Of a stretch of 64,000 nt of DNA, positions 26,294 to 36,293 are shown piece after piece (position 1 is the first letter of the stretch; each line of letters opens with the position of its first letter). The notes beneath the pieces are model-generated. The model made no database searches. It was not told where the DNA came from and saw only the letters and a program-made list of their open reading frames with translations. The position numbers and the translations under genes were made by a program. Source of the DNA: Streptomyces sp. ALI-76-A (lineage in GTDB: Bacteria > Actinomycetota > Actinomycetes > Streptomycetales > Streptomycetaceae); NCBI RefSeq assembly GCF_030287445.1, contig NZ_JASVWB010000002.1:1922001-1986000 (forward strand). The letters run 5' to 3'.

Positions 26294-27469
26294 TCGCGCG
26301 CCGGCCCCCAGCAGGAGTGCGGTCACCAGGTACGGGACGGCGAACAGGGCGAAGACGGTGCCGTGGGAGGCGACGCCGGCGGCCGTCGCGTAGCCGGCGT
26401 ACACGGCGACCGTGGCCAGCTCCGTGCCCAGGCTCGCGACCGAGGTCAGGGTGGCCCGGCCGGTGTCCTCGATGCGGTGCTGGAGCCGGACGTCGGCGAG
26501 CACCGTCGCCAGCTGGAAGGCGCCGAAGGCGAGGGCCACCAGGACGAGCGCGGCGGGTGTCCGCGCGCCCGACCCCACGGCCAGGGCGAGCGCGGCACCC
26601 GCCAACAGCCGGGCGAGCCCGCCGCTGCCGAGCCGTTCGGCCCGGCCGGCCAGCAGGCTCCCGGCCGTGGCCCCCGTCCAGATCAGCAGAAGCAGCCAGG
26701 GGACGGCCTCGTCCGGGACGCCGGTGTCCCGCGCCAGCAGCGGCGTGTACTCGTCGAGCGCGCCCCACACCGCACCGACGGCCGGGACGAGCAGCATCGC
26801 CCGGCGCAGCGACCGGTCACCGCGGGCCACGGCGAGGCCGTCCCGCAGGGCCGCGGACCAGCTCTCACCCCCGGTGCCCGGTGTCCGATGCTCCGGGAAG
26901 CGGGTCGCGGTCAGCGCGGTGAGCAGACAGGCCAGCACGCTCGCCGCGCCGACGGCCGGGTAGCCGCCGAGGGCGAACACCGGTCCGGCGGCCCCCATCG
27001 CCGCCATCACCGCCAGCAGTCCCGCGGCGCGGGCCCGGCCCGTCACCCGCGCGTACTGGTCGGCCGCGCCGAGCCGGTCCAACTCCTCGTACACCAGGGC
27101 CTCCAGCGCCCCGGAACCGAGCGCTCCGCGCGCGCCCCACAGGACGAAGCCGACCGCGAAGGCCCCGTACGAGGGGACCAGCACCCACAGGGCGAAGCCG
27201 ACCGCGGTGAGCAGCGGGCCGAGCCACAGCAGCAGCCGGCGGGAGACGGCGTCGGCCCAGGCGCCGGACGGCACCTCCAGCAGGACACCGGTGAGGGACC
27301 ACAGGGCGAACAGTGAGGAGATCTGCCAGACCGACAGACCGGTGTCGGCGAACAGCAGCGCGTACACCGGATACAGCAGGACGAAGTCGTCGAGGAACGC
27401 GTAGCCGTACAGCGTGGCCGTGAGCCGCCGGACACCGGTGGCGGGCACGGGCGCGGGTGAGAGTGTCAT
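26273..27469 (-). CDS. MFS transporter
   Basis: 398 residues from ATG 27469, about 12 membrane helices. The MFS loop motif appears as GAWADAVSRRLLLWLG after helix 2. The opening YGYAFLDDFVLLYPVYALLF resembles MFS proteins annotated as drug or metabolite exporters. It lies 370 bp upstream of davA on the same strand, separated by the tandem repeats and the davA promoter, so it is a separate unit. Substrate unknown; export of an amino acid or amine is only a guess from context. Confidence 0.88.
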   Translation of the reverse strand: MTLSPAPVPATGVRRLTATLYGYAFLDDFVLLYPVYALLFADTGLSVWQISSLFALWSLTGVLLEVPSGAWADAVSRRLLLWLGPLLTAVGFALWVLVPSYGAFAVGFVLWGARGALGSGALEALVYEELDRLGAADQYARVTGRARAAGLLAVMAAMGAAGPVFALGGYPAVGAASVLACLLTALTATRFPEHRTPGTGGESWSAALRDGLAVARGDRSLRRAMLLVPAVGAVWGALDEYTPLLARDTGVPDEAVPWLLLLIWTGATAGSLLAGRAERLGSGGLARLLAGAALALAVGSGARTPAALVLVALAFGAFQLATVLADVRLQHRIEDTGRATLTSVASLGTELATVAVYAGYATAAGVASHGTVFALFAVPYLVTALLLGAGARGARTRR

Positions 27470-27661
27470 GAGGCCTTCCCACAGGGACGAATCGGACGCC
27501 GGAGGTACGGCGGCCGAGGCGGCCCTCGGGAGGCACGGCTGGTGGATCAATGTCGCCAGGTCATGGCACCGATGGTAGTCGTGGTCAGGCGGCCGGCACG
27601 AGCGGATTTCCCGGTCCTCGCCTACGGTGGGCACGCCGGCCGGGCATCCGGGGGAGGACAC

Positions 27662-28138
27662 ATGGAGAGCGCCACGCTGCCGCACGTCGACGAGCACACC
27701 ACGGTCGTCGCGGCGGAGGCCGACGCCGTGCGGCTCGCCGTCGGTGCCGTCCTGGACCACTCCTTCGGGAGCGGCCGGGCGGTCCGCTACGCGCGCCTGG
27801 TCGGCTGTGCCGACCGGACGGCCTCCGGGCCCCGGCCCCTGGCGCGGGGATCGACGCTGCCCGGTTTCCGGGTGGCCGCCGCGGTCCCGGGCCGGGAGCT
27901 GGTCCTCGTGGGCCGCCATCACTTCGCCACGTACGCCCTGGTCTTCCGCTTCGACGGGGCCGGCCCGGGCCGCGTCCGGCTGCGGGCCGAGACCCGGGCG
28001 AGGTTCCCCGGCCCGTTCGGTGCCCTCTACCGGCTGCTCGTCATCGGCACGGGGCACGCGGTGCTCGTGCGGCGCCTGCTGTCGGCGATCCGCGACCGGG
28101 CGGAGCGGGACCGTGCCGGGACGCAGCCAGACCGGTGA
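27662..28138 (+). CDS. SRPBCC-like hypothetical protein
   Basis: 158 residues from ATG 27662 with GGGGGAGG 6 nt upstream. The pattern HVDEHTTVVAAEADAVRLAV, then PGFRVAAAVPGRELVLVGRHHFATYALVFRF and RLRAETRARFPG (landmarks, not continuous), suggests a START/SRPBCC-type ligand-binding fold. A terminal RLLVIGTGHAVLVRRLL helix follows. Divergent from the MFS gene (192 bp, nothing else visible). After its stop, TGACACCGGCCAGG occurs twice 20 bp apart (28167, 28187). Confidence 0.65.
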   Translation: MESATLPHVDEHTTVVAAEADAVRLAVGAVLDHSFGSGRAVRYARLVGCADRTASGPRPLARGSTLPGFRVAAAVPGRELVLVGRHHFATYALVFRFDGAGPGRVRLRAETRARFPGPFGALYRLLVIGTGHAVLVRRLLSAIRDRAERDRAGTQPDR

Positions 28139-28244
28139 GGCGGGAGGGCGACCGACCGGCGTGGAGTGACACCGGCCAGGGCGGACTGACACCGGCCAGG
28201 TCTGCGAGCCCGACGCGGCTCCGCGGCCGGACGCGCGGAACCGC

Positions 28245-28697
28245 TCAGGTCGGCGAGCCCGACGAGAAGCGGCGCAGCAACGGCGACAGCACCAGTACGG
28301 ACTTCGTCCGTTCCACGAACGGCTCCCCCGCGATGCGTTCCAGGACCCGTTCGAAGTGCCGCATGTCGGACGCGAAGACCTGGACGACCGCGTCCGCGTC
28401 ACCGGTGACGGTCGACGCGGCCACGACCTCCTGGTAGCGCTCCAGACCCCGCTGGATGGTCTCCGGCGAGGTGTTGGACCGGCAGTAGATCTCGACGAAG
28501 CCCTCGGTCTCCCAGCCGAGGGCCGCCGGGTCCACCCGGACGGTGAATCCGGTGATGGCCCCGGTGGCCCGCAGGCGGTCCACGCGCCGTTTCACGGCGG
28601 GGGCGGACAGGCCGACCAGCTGGCCGATGTCCGCGTAGGAGCGGCGGGCGTCCTCGGCGAGGGCGTGCACGATGCGTTCGTCGAGATGGTTCAGCAC
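28245..28697 (-). CDS. AsnC/Lrp family transcriptional regulator
   Basis: 150 residues from GTG 28697. AsnC-type HTH at residues 1-60 (DERIVHALAEDARRSYADIG, LSAPAVKRRVDRL), then an RAM domain (GDADAVVQVFASDMRHFERVLERI). It begins 10 bp after the amino-acid permease stop, so both probably share the permease promoter. Lrp-type octamers bind several phased sites upstream of target promoters. The phased 9-mers upstream of davA and the permease are therefore its likely targets, and an amino acid (lysine?) its effector. The link is inferred. Confidence 0.9.
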   Translation of the reverse strand: MLNHLDERIVHALAEDARRSYADIGQLVGLSAPAVKRRVDRLRATGAITGFTVRVDPAALGWETEGFVEIYCRSNTSPETIQRGLERYQEVVAASTVTGDADAVVQVFASDMRHFERVLERIAGEPFVERTKSVLVLSPLLRRFSSGSPT

Positions 28698-28707
28698 GGT
28701 GAGTGGA

Positions 28708-30174
28708 TCACTTCTCGGATGGTGCGAGTCGGGAGCGGCGATGGCCGTACACGAAGTAGAACACGAGCCCGACGGCCATCCAGATCCCGAAGACCACCCA
28801 GGTGACGGCGGACAGGCTGCCCATCATCCAGAGGCAGAAGGCGAAGCCCAGGGCGGGCAGCACCGGCGACAGCGGCACCCGGAAGGTGCGGGGCATGTCG
28901 GGGCGGGTCCGGCGCAGCACGACCACGGCCACGTTGACGAGCGCGAAGGCGAACAGCGTGCCGATGCTGGTGGCGTCGGCGAGCTGGCCGAGCGGGATGG
29001 CGGCGGCGAGGACACCGCAGAACAGCGACACGATCAGGGTGTTGGCGCGGGGCGCGCCGGTCTTCGGGTGGACACGGGCGAACACCTTGGGCACCAGGCC
29101 GTCCCGGGACATCGCGAAGAGGATGCGGGTCTGGCCGTAGAGCACGGTCAGGACGACGCTCGCGATGGCGATGACCGCGCAGAACGCCAGCAGGGTGCCC
29201 CAGAAGGTCTGCCCGGTGACCTCGCGCATGATCTGGGCGAGCGCGGCCTCGGAGTCGGTGAACCCCTGCCAGGGCTTCGCGCCGACGGCGACGGCGGCGA
29301 CCAGGACGTACAGGGCGGTCACGATGACCAGGGACAGCATGATCGCGCGCGGCAGGTCGCGCTGCGCGTTCGTGGCCTCCTCGCCGGCCGTGGAGGCGGC
29401 GTCGAAGCCGATGTACGAGAAGAAGAGCGTCGCCCCGGCCGCGCTCACCCCGGCCATGCCGAGCGGCATGAAGTCCTCGTAGTTGCCGGAGCGGAAGCCC
29501 TGGACGCCGATCGCGCAGAACAGCACCAGCGCGGCGATCTTCACGACGACCATGACGGTGTTGGCGCGGGCGGACTCACGGGCACCGCCCAGCAGGAAGG
29601 CCATCGCGAGCAGGACGACGATCAGCGCCGGCAGGTTGAAGACGCCGCCGTCGCCGGGCGGGGCGGACAGCGCGTCCGGGATGGTGACGCCGATCGTCCC
29701 GTCCAGCAGCTCGTTCAGGTACTCGCCCCAGCCGACGGCGACGGCGGCGACCGAGACGCCGTACTCCAGGATCAGACACCAGCCGCACACCCAGGCGATC
29801 AGTTCGCCCATCGTTGCGTATGCGTACGAGTACGAGGAACCGGCGACCGGGATCGTCCCCGCCAGTTCGGCGTAGGACAGGGCCGAGAAGAGGGCGGTGA
29901 GGCCCGCGATCACGAAGGAGAGGGTGACGGCCGGTCCCGCCTTGGGGACGGCTTCACCGAGGACCACGAAGATGCCGGTGCCGAGGGTGGCACCGATGCT
30001 GATCATGGTCAGCTGCCACAGCCCGAGGGAGCGGCGCAGACTGCCTCCCTCGCCCTGCCCGCCCTCCGCGACCAGCTGTTCCACCGGCTTGCGGCGCATG
30101 AGGCGCACGCCGAGCCCCGGGGACGAGGGGGCCGTCCGGCTGTGCTGTTGCGGGGGTGCGCCTTGGTCGAGCAC
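28708..30174 (-). CDS. APC-family amino acid permease (cationic amino-acid type)
   Basis: 488 residues from GTG 30174, fixed by AAAGGAGT 6 nt upstream. About 12-14 membrane helices. APC signatures: SIGATLGTGIFVVLGEAVPKAGPAV, split here from residues ~70-95, then AELAGTIPVAGSSYSYAYATMGE and FFSYIGFDAASTAGEEATN. These resemble the YfnA/CAT branch that includes cationic amino-acid carriers. Expected role is amino-acid uptake at the cytoplasmic membrane; lysine or another basic amino acid would fit the davAB neighbourhood. Followed 10 bp later by the Lrp-type gene. Confidence 0.9.
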   Translation of the reverse strand: MLDQGAPPQQHSRTAPSSPGLGVRLMRRKPVEQLVAEGGQGEGGSLRRSLGLWQLTMISIGATLGTGIFVVLGEAVPKAGPAVTLSFVIAGLTALFSALSYAELAGTIPVAGSSYSYAYATMGELIAWVCGWCLILEYGVSVAAVAVGWGEYLNELLDGTIGVTIPDALSAPPGDGGVFNLPALIVVLLAMAFLLGGARESARANTVMVVVKIAALVLFCAIGVQGFRSGNYEDFMPLGMAGVSAAGATLFFSYIGFDAASTAGEEATNAQRDLPRAIMLSLVIVTALYVLVAAVAVGAKPWQGFTDSEAALAQIMREVTGQTFWGTLLAFCAVIAIASVVLTVLYGQTRILFAMSRDGLVPKVFARVHPKTGAPRANTLIVSLFCGVLAAAIPLGQLADATSIGTLFAFALVNVAVVVLRRTRPDMPRTFRVPLSPVLPALGFAFCLWMMGSLSAVTWVVFGIWMAVGLVFYFVYGHRRSRLAPSEK

Positions 30175-30281
30175 GCGCTGACTCCTTTGTCGCTGCCTGC
30201 GGGGCGGCGGGGACCGGCGGCACTCCTGCGAGGGCAGGAACCCGCCGAGCGGGGTCCCCGCCACACCATCTACAGGGGATG

Positions 30282-30400
30282 ACCCTACGAGGCGGACCAT
30301 TGCCCGTGTAATGCAGCAACCTTGCGCGTCTCCGCAAGATCGTTGCGTTCATCGGGGGTGGGCGGGTGTTCGTTGCGCGGCGGCTTCCGACCGTTGCGCG
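30282..30400 (-). promoter_or_regulatory. Permease promoter with four phased 9-bp repeats
   Basis: Minus-strand -10 TAGGGT (30282-30287), 18-nt spacer, -35 TTACAC (30306-30311). Repeats (plus-strand reading) start at 30320 (CCTTGCGCG), 30341 (CGTTGCGTT), 30371 and 30392 (both CGTTGCGCG), spaced 21, 30 and 21 bp. The first starts 9 bp beyond the -35, exactly as at davA. The 317-bp gap holds no gene. Confidence 0.6.
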
Positions 30401-30491
30401 GGGCCGTGGCCGGCCGGTCGTCCGGCATCCTGGGCAGCGCTGTGAGCAGCGCCGTTCCGGATGCCCGGTGACCGCGGGCCTCGGGGGCCGG

Positions 30492-31976
<1,485 letters not shown>

Positions 31977-32064
31977 TCAGCCAGGGGGAAGAGCACGTAC
32001 TTCATTGTCCCATGGCGGCCGGTACGCGCTGCCCGGTCACATCGTCCAGGCTGGTCGGAGGGGT

Positions 32065-32084
32065 CCTTGGAGGATTCTCCAAGG
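32065..32084. promoter_or_regulatory. 20-bp palindrome upstream of guaB1
   Basis: CCTTGGAG-GATT-CTCCAAGG, a perfect 8-bp inverted repeat, 130 bp upstream of the guaB1 start in the gap after the SorC gene. Candidate operator or small hairpin; partner unknown. Confidence 0.4.
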
Positions 32085-32172
32085 GTGGGGGCGTGGGGAG
32101 CGTCAGGTGCGGTGGACCACGAGGGGGCGGCCGCGGCGGCGTACCACCACGACCGCCCCCGATGGGCGTTCG

Positions 32173-33192
32173 TCAGATCCCGTCGGGATCCGCCCGGTTG
32201 AGGGCGGGCTTCGGCGTCGGCCCCGCCGTCATCAGGTAGTCCGCCGCCGACGTGTCCGTCACCAGGCTGGTGACGAGCCCCGACCGCAGCACCGCGTCGA
32301 TCGCGGCGGCCTTCCGCTGCCCGCCCGCGATCGCGACGACCTCGGGGACCCGGCGGAGCTGGTCGGCCTTGACGGTGATGCACCGCTCGCCGAGGTCCCG
32401 CCCGACCCGGCGGCCGTCGGAGTCGAAGAGGTGCGCGGACATCTCGGCGGCGACACCGAGCGAGGCGTAGTGCGACCGTTCCTCGTCGCTGAGCATGTCG
32501 TGCACCGTCGAGATGCCCGGCTCCCAGGAGCCGATGGAGACGCAGGCGACCGTGACCTTGTCGAAGTACTCGAAGGCCCGGGCGATCCCGGTCTGGTGGC
32601 GCAGCGCCTGGGCGGTGGCCGCGTCCGGCAGCAGCATCGGCGCGTAGATGGGATGGGCGTCGCCGCCCGACACCTGGGCGGCCCGGCGGACGGCCTCGAC
32701 CGAGCCGCGCTCGGCGGTCCCGGCGTCGTACACGCCCGTCAGCTGCACGACCGTGCAGGGCGGCAGCCGGTCGAGCGCCGCCGCCATGTGGATCGTGGAC
32801 CGGCCCCAGGCCAGGCCCAGCACATCTCCTTCGTTCAGCAGTTCGCCGAGCAGGTCGGCGGCCACTTCCCCCAGGTTCTCCGGGTCGGGCGAATCCTGGG
32901 CCTCGGCCGGGGACTCGACCACGACGGCGTGCCTGAGGCCGTACCGGGCGCGGAGCGCGTCCGAGCGCTCGGCGTCCAGTTCGGCCGGCACGCGGATCTC
33001 GATCCGTACGAGATCCCGTTCGAGAGCCGTTTCCAGGACCCGGGCCACCTTGAAGCGGCTGACGCCGAACTCCTCGGCGATCTGGATCTTGGACTTGCCC
33101 TCTAGGTAGAAGCGGCGGGCCATGGCCGCCGCCTGCACCAGCTCAGCGGGTCCCATCCGCATGGCTGACCGGCCCGCCGACATACCCGACAC
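32173..33192 (-). CDS. SorC/DeoR-type sugar-binding transcriptional regulator
   Basis: 339 residues from GTG 33192, chosen because GAGGAG lies 6 nt upstream; GTG 33216 is the longer alternative. HTH at about residues 18-60 (ARRFYLEGKSKIQIAEEFGVSRFKVARVLE). A SorC-type phosphosugar-binding domain fills the rest, with GLAWGRSTIHMAAAL and SIGSWEPGISTVHDM. Located 87 bp downstream of rpe on the same strand, so a pentose-phosphate or sugar-phosphate effector is plausible. Confidence 0.9.
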   Translation of the reverse strand: MSGMSAGRSAMRMGPAELVQAAAMARRFYLEGKSKIQIAEEFGVSRFKVARVLETALERDLVRIEIRVPAELDAERSDALRARYGLRHAVVVESPAEAQDSPDPENLGEVAADLLGELLNEGDVLGLAWGRSTIHMAAALDRLPPCTVVQLTGVYDAGTAERGSVEAVRRAAQVSGGDAHPIYAPMLLPDAATAQALRHQTGIARAFEYFDKVTVACVSIGSWEPGISTVHDMLSDEERSHYASLGVAAEMSAHLFDSDGRRVGRDLGERCITVKADQLRRVPEVVAIAGGQRKAAAIDAVLRSGLVTSLVTDTSAADYLMTAGPTPKPALNRADPDGI

Positions 33193-33279
33193 GGCGATCT
33201 CCTCACTGCTGTTCACATCGTGGATTCGCCGTTCATCCTCGCAGATACGGCGCGCTTGATCAGCCCTGATGAGAGTCGT

Positions 33280-33981
33280 TCACGTTCCCTTGGTTCCGTG
33301 GTCGCACGCCCAGCTCGCCTTGGCGGTGGCCGCCTCGGCCTGCGTGCGCAGTGCACGTACCGCCTCGGCCGGGTCGGACGCCCCGTACACCGCCGATCCC
33401 GCGACGAGGACGTCGGCGCCCGCGTCCGCGCAGCGCTCGATGGTGGAGGCCGAGACTCCGCCGTCGACCTGGAGCCACAGTTCGAGGCCGCGCTTGGTGA
33501 TCAACTCGCGGGTGCGGCGAATCTTGGGGAGCATGATGTCCAGGAAGGCCTGACCCCCGAAGCCCGGCTCGACCGTCATGATCAGCACCATGTCGAGCTC
33601 GGGGAGCAGGTCCTCGTACGGCTCGATGGGCGTCGCCGGCTTCAGCGCCATGGAGGCGCGGGCGCCCTTCGCGCGGATCTCCCGGGCCAGCCGGACGGGA
33701 GCGGCGGCCGCCTCCACATGGAAGGTGACGGACGAGGCCCCCGCCTCTACGTACTGGGGCGCCCACCGATCGGGGGCCTCGATCATCAGATGGCAGTCCA
33801 GCGGAGTGTCCGTAGCACGGGCCAGTGACTCTACGACCGGCACACCGAGCGTGAGGTTCGGGACGAAATGGTTGTCCATGACGTCGACGTGGAGCCAGTC
33901 GGCTCCTTCGACCGCCTTCGCCTCGTCCGCGAGACGGGCGAAGTCGGCGGACAGGATGCTGGGGTTGATCTGCACGGCCAT
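33280..33981 (-). CDS. rpe: Ribulose-phosphate 3-epimerase
   Basis: 233 residues. It interconverts D-ribulose 5-phosphate and D-xylulose 5-phosphate in the pentose phosphate pathway. Motifs: [14 protein letters not shown], the metal/catalytic [38 protein letters not shown], and [12 protein letters not shown]. Start ATG 33981. Transcribed ahead of the SorC regulator. Confidence 0.97.
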   Translation of the reverse strand: MAVQINPSILSADFARLADEAKAVEGADWLHVDVMDNHFVPNLTLGVPVVESLARATDTPLDCHLMIEAPDRWAPQYVEAGASSVTFHVEAAAAPVRLAREIRAKGARASMALKPATPIEPYEDLLPELDMVLIMTVEPGFGGQAFLDIMLPKIRRTRELITKRGLELWLQVDGGVSASTIERCADAGADVLVAGSAVYGASDPAEAVRALRTQAEAATAKASWACDHGTKGT

Positions 33982-34115
33982 GACCCAAGCCTCCCATGTC
34001 CGGGCACGAATGGTCGCGCCGGTCCGGACCTGAGCCGTTCATCGGATGTTGTACGGGTGCCGCACCTGCCATGCTGGGCGGCCGATCGCGTCGACACGGC
34101 GCTACGGGGGTGGCC

Positions 34116-36293
34116 ATGACCGAGCCGCAGGAGACCAGGCAGGGACAGTCGGGGAAGCGCGGCATCGGGCATCTGGTGTGCGGGCGGCGTGCCAAGTGGC
34201 TGGTGCTGGTGCTGTGGCTCGTGGTGCTGTTCGCCACCGCGCCGTTCGCCCAGAAACTCACCGACGCCCAGGACAACGACGCGGCCTCCTGGCTGCCCGG
34301 ATCCGCCGAGTCCACCCAGGTCCTCCAGCTCTCCGAGGACTTCAGGCCGGAGCAGATCCCCGCGATCGTCGTGTACGCCCGCGAGGACGGCCTGACCGCC
34401 CAGGACCGGGCCCGGATCACCGAGGCCACGGAGGAACTCAAGCAGCTGACCGCGCACGGCGTGCGCGGCGACGAGACCCGGGGACCGGTCTACGACCGGC
34501 AGACCGATCCGCGCGCCGCCCAGATCCTGGTGCCGATCACGATGGACGAGGAGGGCTGGGAGCGGATCGCGCCCGCGGTCGACTCCATGCGCGAGATCGC
34601 CGGCGAGGGCGGCAACGGACTCGCCGTGCACGTCACGGGCCCGGGCGGCACCTCCGCGGACTTCTCCGAGGCCTTCGAGGGCATCGACTCCACACTGCTG
34701 ATCTCGGCGATGGCCGTGGTCATCATCATGCTGCTCATCACCTACCGCAGCCCCACCCTGATCCTGGTGCCGCTGCTGTCGGTGATCGCCGCCCTGTTCA
34801 CCGCGCAGGCGCTGATCTACTTCCTGGCGGAGCACGCGGGCCTCACGGTCAACGGCCAGAGTGCCGGCATCCTGACGGTGCTCGTGTTCGGCGCGGGGAC
34901 GGACTACGCCCTGCTCCTGGTCGCCCGCTACCGCGAGGAGCTGCGCCGGCACGAGGACCGGCACGAGGCGATGGCGCTGGCCCTGCACCGCGCGGGCCCG
35001 GCGGTGCTGGCCTCCGGCGCGACGGTCGTCCTGAGCATGCTGGTCCTGCTGGCCGCCGAGATGAACTCCACCAGCGGCCTCGGCCCGGTCGCGGCGATCG
35101 GTGTCGCGGTCGCCGTGCTGGCGATGATGACGCTGTTCCCGGCGCTGCTGGTGATCTTCGGCCGCTGGATCTTCTGGCCGGCGAGTCCGCGCTTCGGCGC
35201 GGAGGACCCCAGCGAGCGGGGCCTGTGGGCCCGGCTGGGCCGCCGGATGGCCCGCCGCCCGCGGATGGTCTGGGGCGTCACGGCGGTGGCGCTGGCGGTC
35301 TGCTCGCTCGGTCTGATCCAGCTGCGCGCGGAGGGCATCGGCAACGCGGACGCGTTCACCGGGAAACCGGACTCGATCGTCGGCCAGGAGGTGTCCGCGC
35401 GCTACTTCCCGGCGGGCAGCGGCGATCCGCTCGTCGTCGTCAGCAACCAGGAACAGGCCCGGCAGGTGGGCGAGGCGGTCGCCGCCACCCGGGGCGTCGT
35501 CCCCGAGTCGCTCGGCCTGCCGCCGGGTACGAAGCCGGCCTTCGAGGGCAAGGTGCTGTTCGAGGCCACCATGACCGCCCCGTCCGACAGCGAGGCCGCG
35601 AAGCAGACCGTGGAGCGGGTCCGGGACGCCGTGCACGCGGTGCCGGACGCCGACGCCCAGGTGGGCGGCGGCACGGCGGCCCTGCTGGACATGGACGAGG
35701 CGACCACGCATGACAATCTCCTGATCATCCCGCTGGTGCTGATCGTCGTCCTGCTGATCCTGTGCGGGCTGCTGCGCGCCCTGATCGCCCCGCTGCTGCT
35801 GGTCGGCACGGTGATCCTGTCGTTCGCCGCCGCCCTCGGCATCAGCGCGCTCGCGTTCCGCCACGTGTTCGACTACGCGGGCGAGTCGACCGACTTCCCA
35901 CTGTTCGTCTTCGTCTTCCTGGTCGCCCTGGGCATCGACTACAACATCTTCCTGACCACCCGGATCCGCGAGGAGGCCGCCCACCAGGGCACCCGCAAGG
36001 GCGCGGTGACGGGCCTGGCCGCGACCGGCGCGGTCATCACCTCGGCGGGCCTGGTCCTCGCGGGCACCTTCGCCGCCCTGGCCACCCTCCCGATGGTCGC
36101 CTTCGCCGAACTCGGCTTCGCGGTGGCCCTGGGCGTGCTCCTCGACACCTTCATCGTGCGGTCGGTGCTGGTCACGTCCCTGTTCCTGGACGTCGGCCCG
36201 AAGGTGTGGTGGCCGCACCGGCTGGCCCGCGAGGACGGCGGGCCGCACGCCCCCGAGACGGTGGGGGCAGGAGTCAGCCGGTCCGCCGAATGA
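34116..36293 (+). CDS. MMPL/RND-family membrane transporter
   Basis: 725 residues from ATG 34116 with GGGGG 5 nt upstream. About 11-12 membrane helices in two MMPL halves, each with a large extracytoplasmic loop. First helix WLVLVLWLVVLFATAPFA. The RND-type proton-relay motif is GAGTDYALLLVARYREEL in half one and ALGIDYNIFLTTRIREE in half two. MMPL proteins in actinobacteria export lipids or lipophilic compounds; the cargo here is unknown. Its 3' end overlaps the convergent rsmB by 20 bp. Confidence 0.93.
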   Translation: MTEPQETRQGQSGKRGIGHLVCGRRAKWLVLVLWLVVLFATAPFAQKLTDAQDNDAASWLPGSAESTQVLQLSEDFRPEQIPAIVVYAREDGLTAQDRARITEATEELKQLTAHGVRGDETRGPVYDRQTDPRAAQILVPITMDEEGWERIAPAVDSMREIAGEGGNGLAVHVTGPGGTSADFSEAFEGIDSTLLISAMAVVIIMLLITYRSPTLILVPLLSVIAALFTAQALIYFLAEHAGLTVNGQSAGILTVLVFGAGTDYALLLVARYREELRRHEDRHEAMALALHRAGPAVLASGATVVLSMLVLLAAEMNSTSGLGPVAAIGVAVAVLAMMTLFPALLVIFGRWIFWPASPRFGAEDPSERGLWARLGRRMARRPRMVWGVTAVALAVCSLGLIQLRAEGIGNADAFTGKPDSIVGQEVSARYFPAGSGDPLVVVSNQEQARQVGEAVAATRGVVPESLGLPPGTKPAFEGKVLFEATMTAPSDSEAAKQTVERVRDAVHAVPDADAQVGGGTAALLDMDEATTHDNLLIIPLVLIVVLLILCGLLRALIAPLLLVGTVILSFAAALGISALAFRHVFDYAGESTDFPLFVFVFLVALGIDYNIFLTTRIREEAAHQGTRKGAVTGLAATGAVITSAGLVLAGTFAALATLPMVAFAELGFAVALGVLLDTFIVRSVLVTSLFLDVGPKVWWPHRLAREDGGPHAPETVGAGVSRSAE

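Noticed and set aside
28139..28244. Operator for the Lrp-type gene (TGACACCGGCCAGG twice)
   Set aside because: It lies at the 3' end of two converging genes, not upstream of any promoter; likely a chance or duplicated tail.
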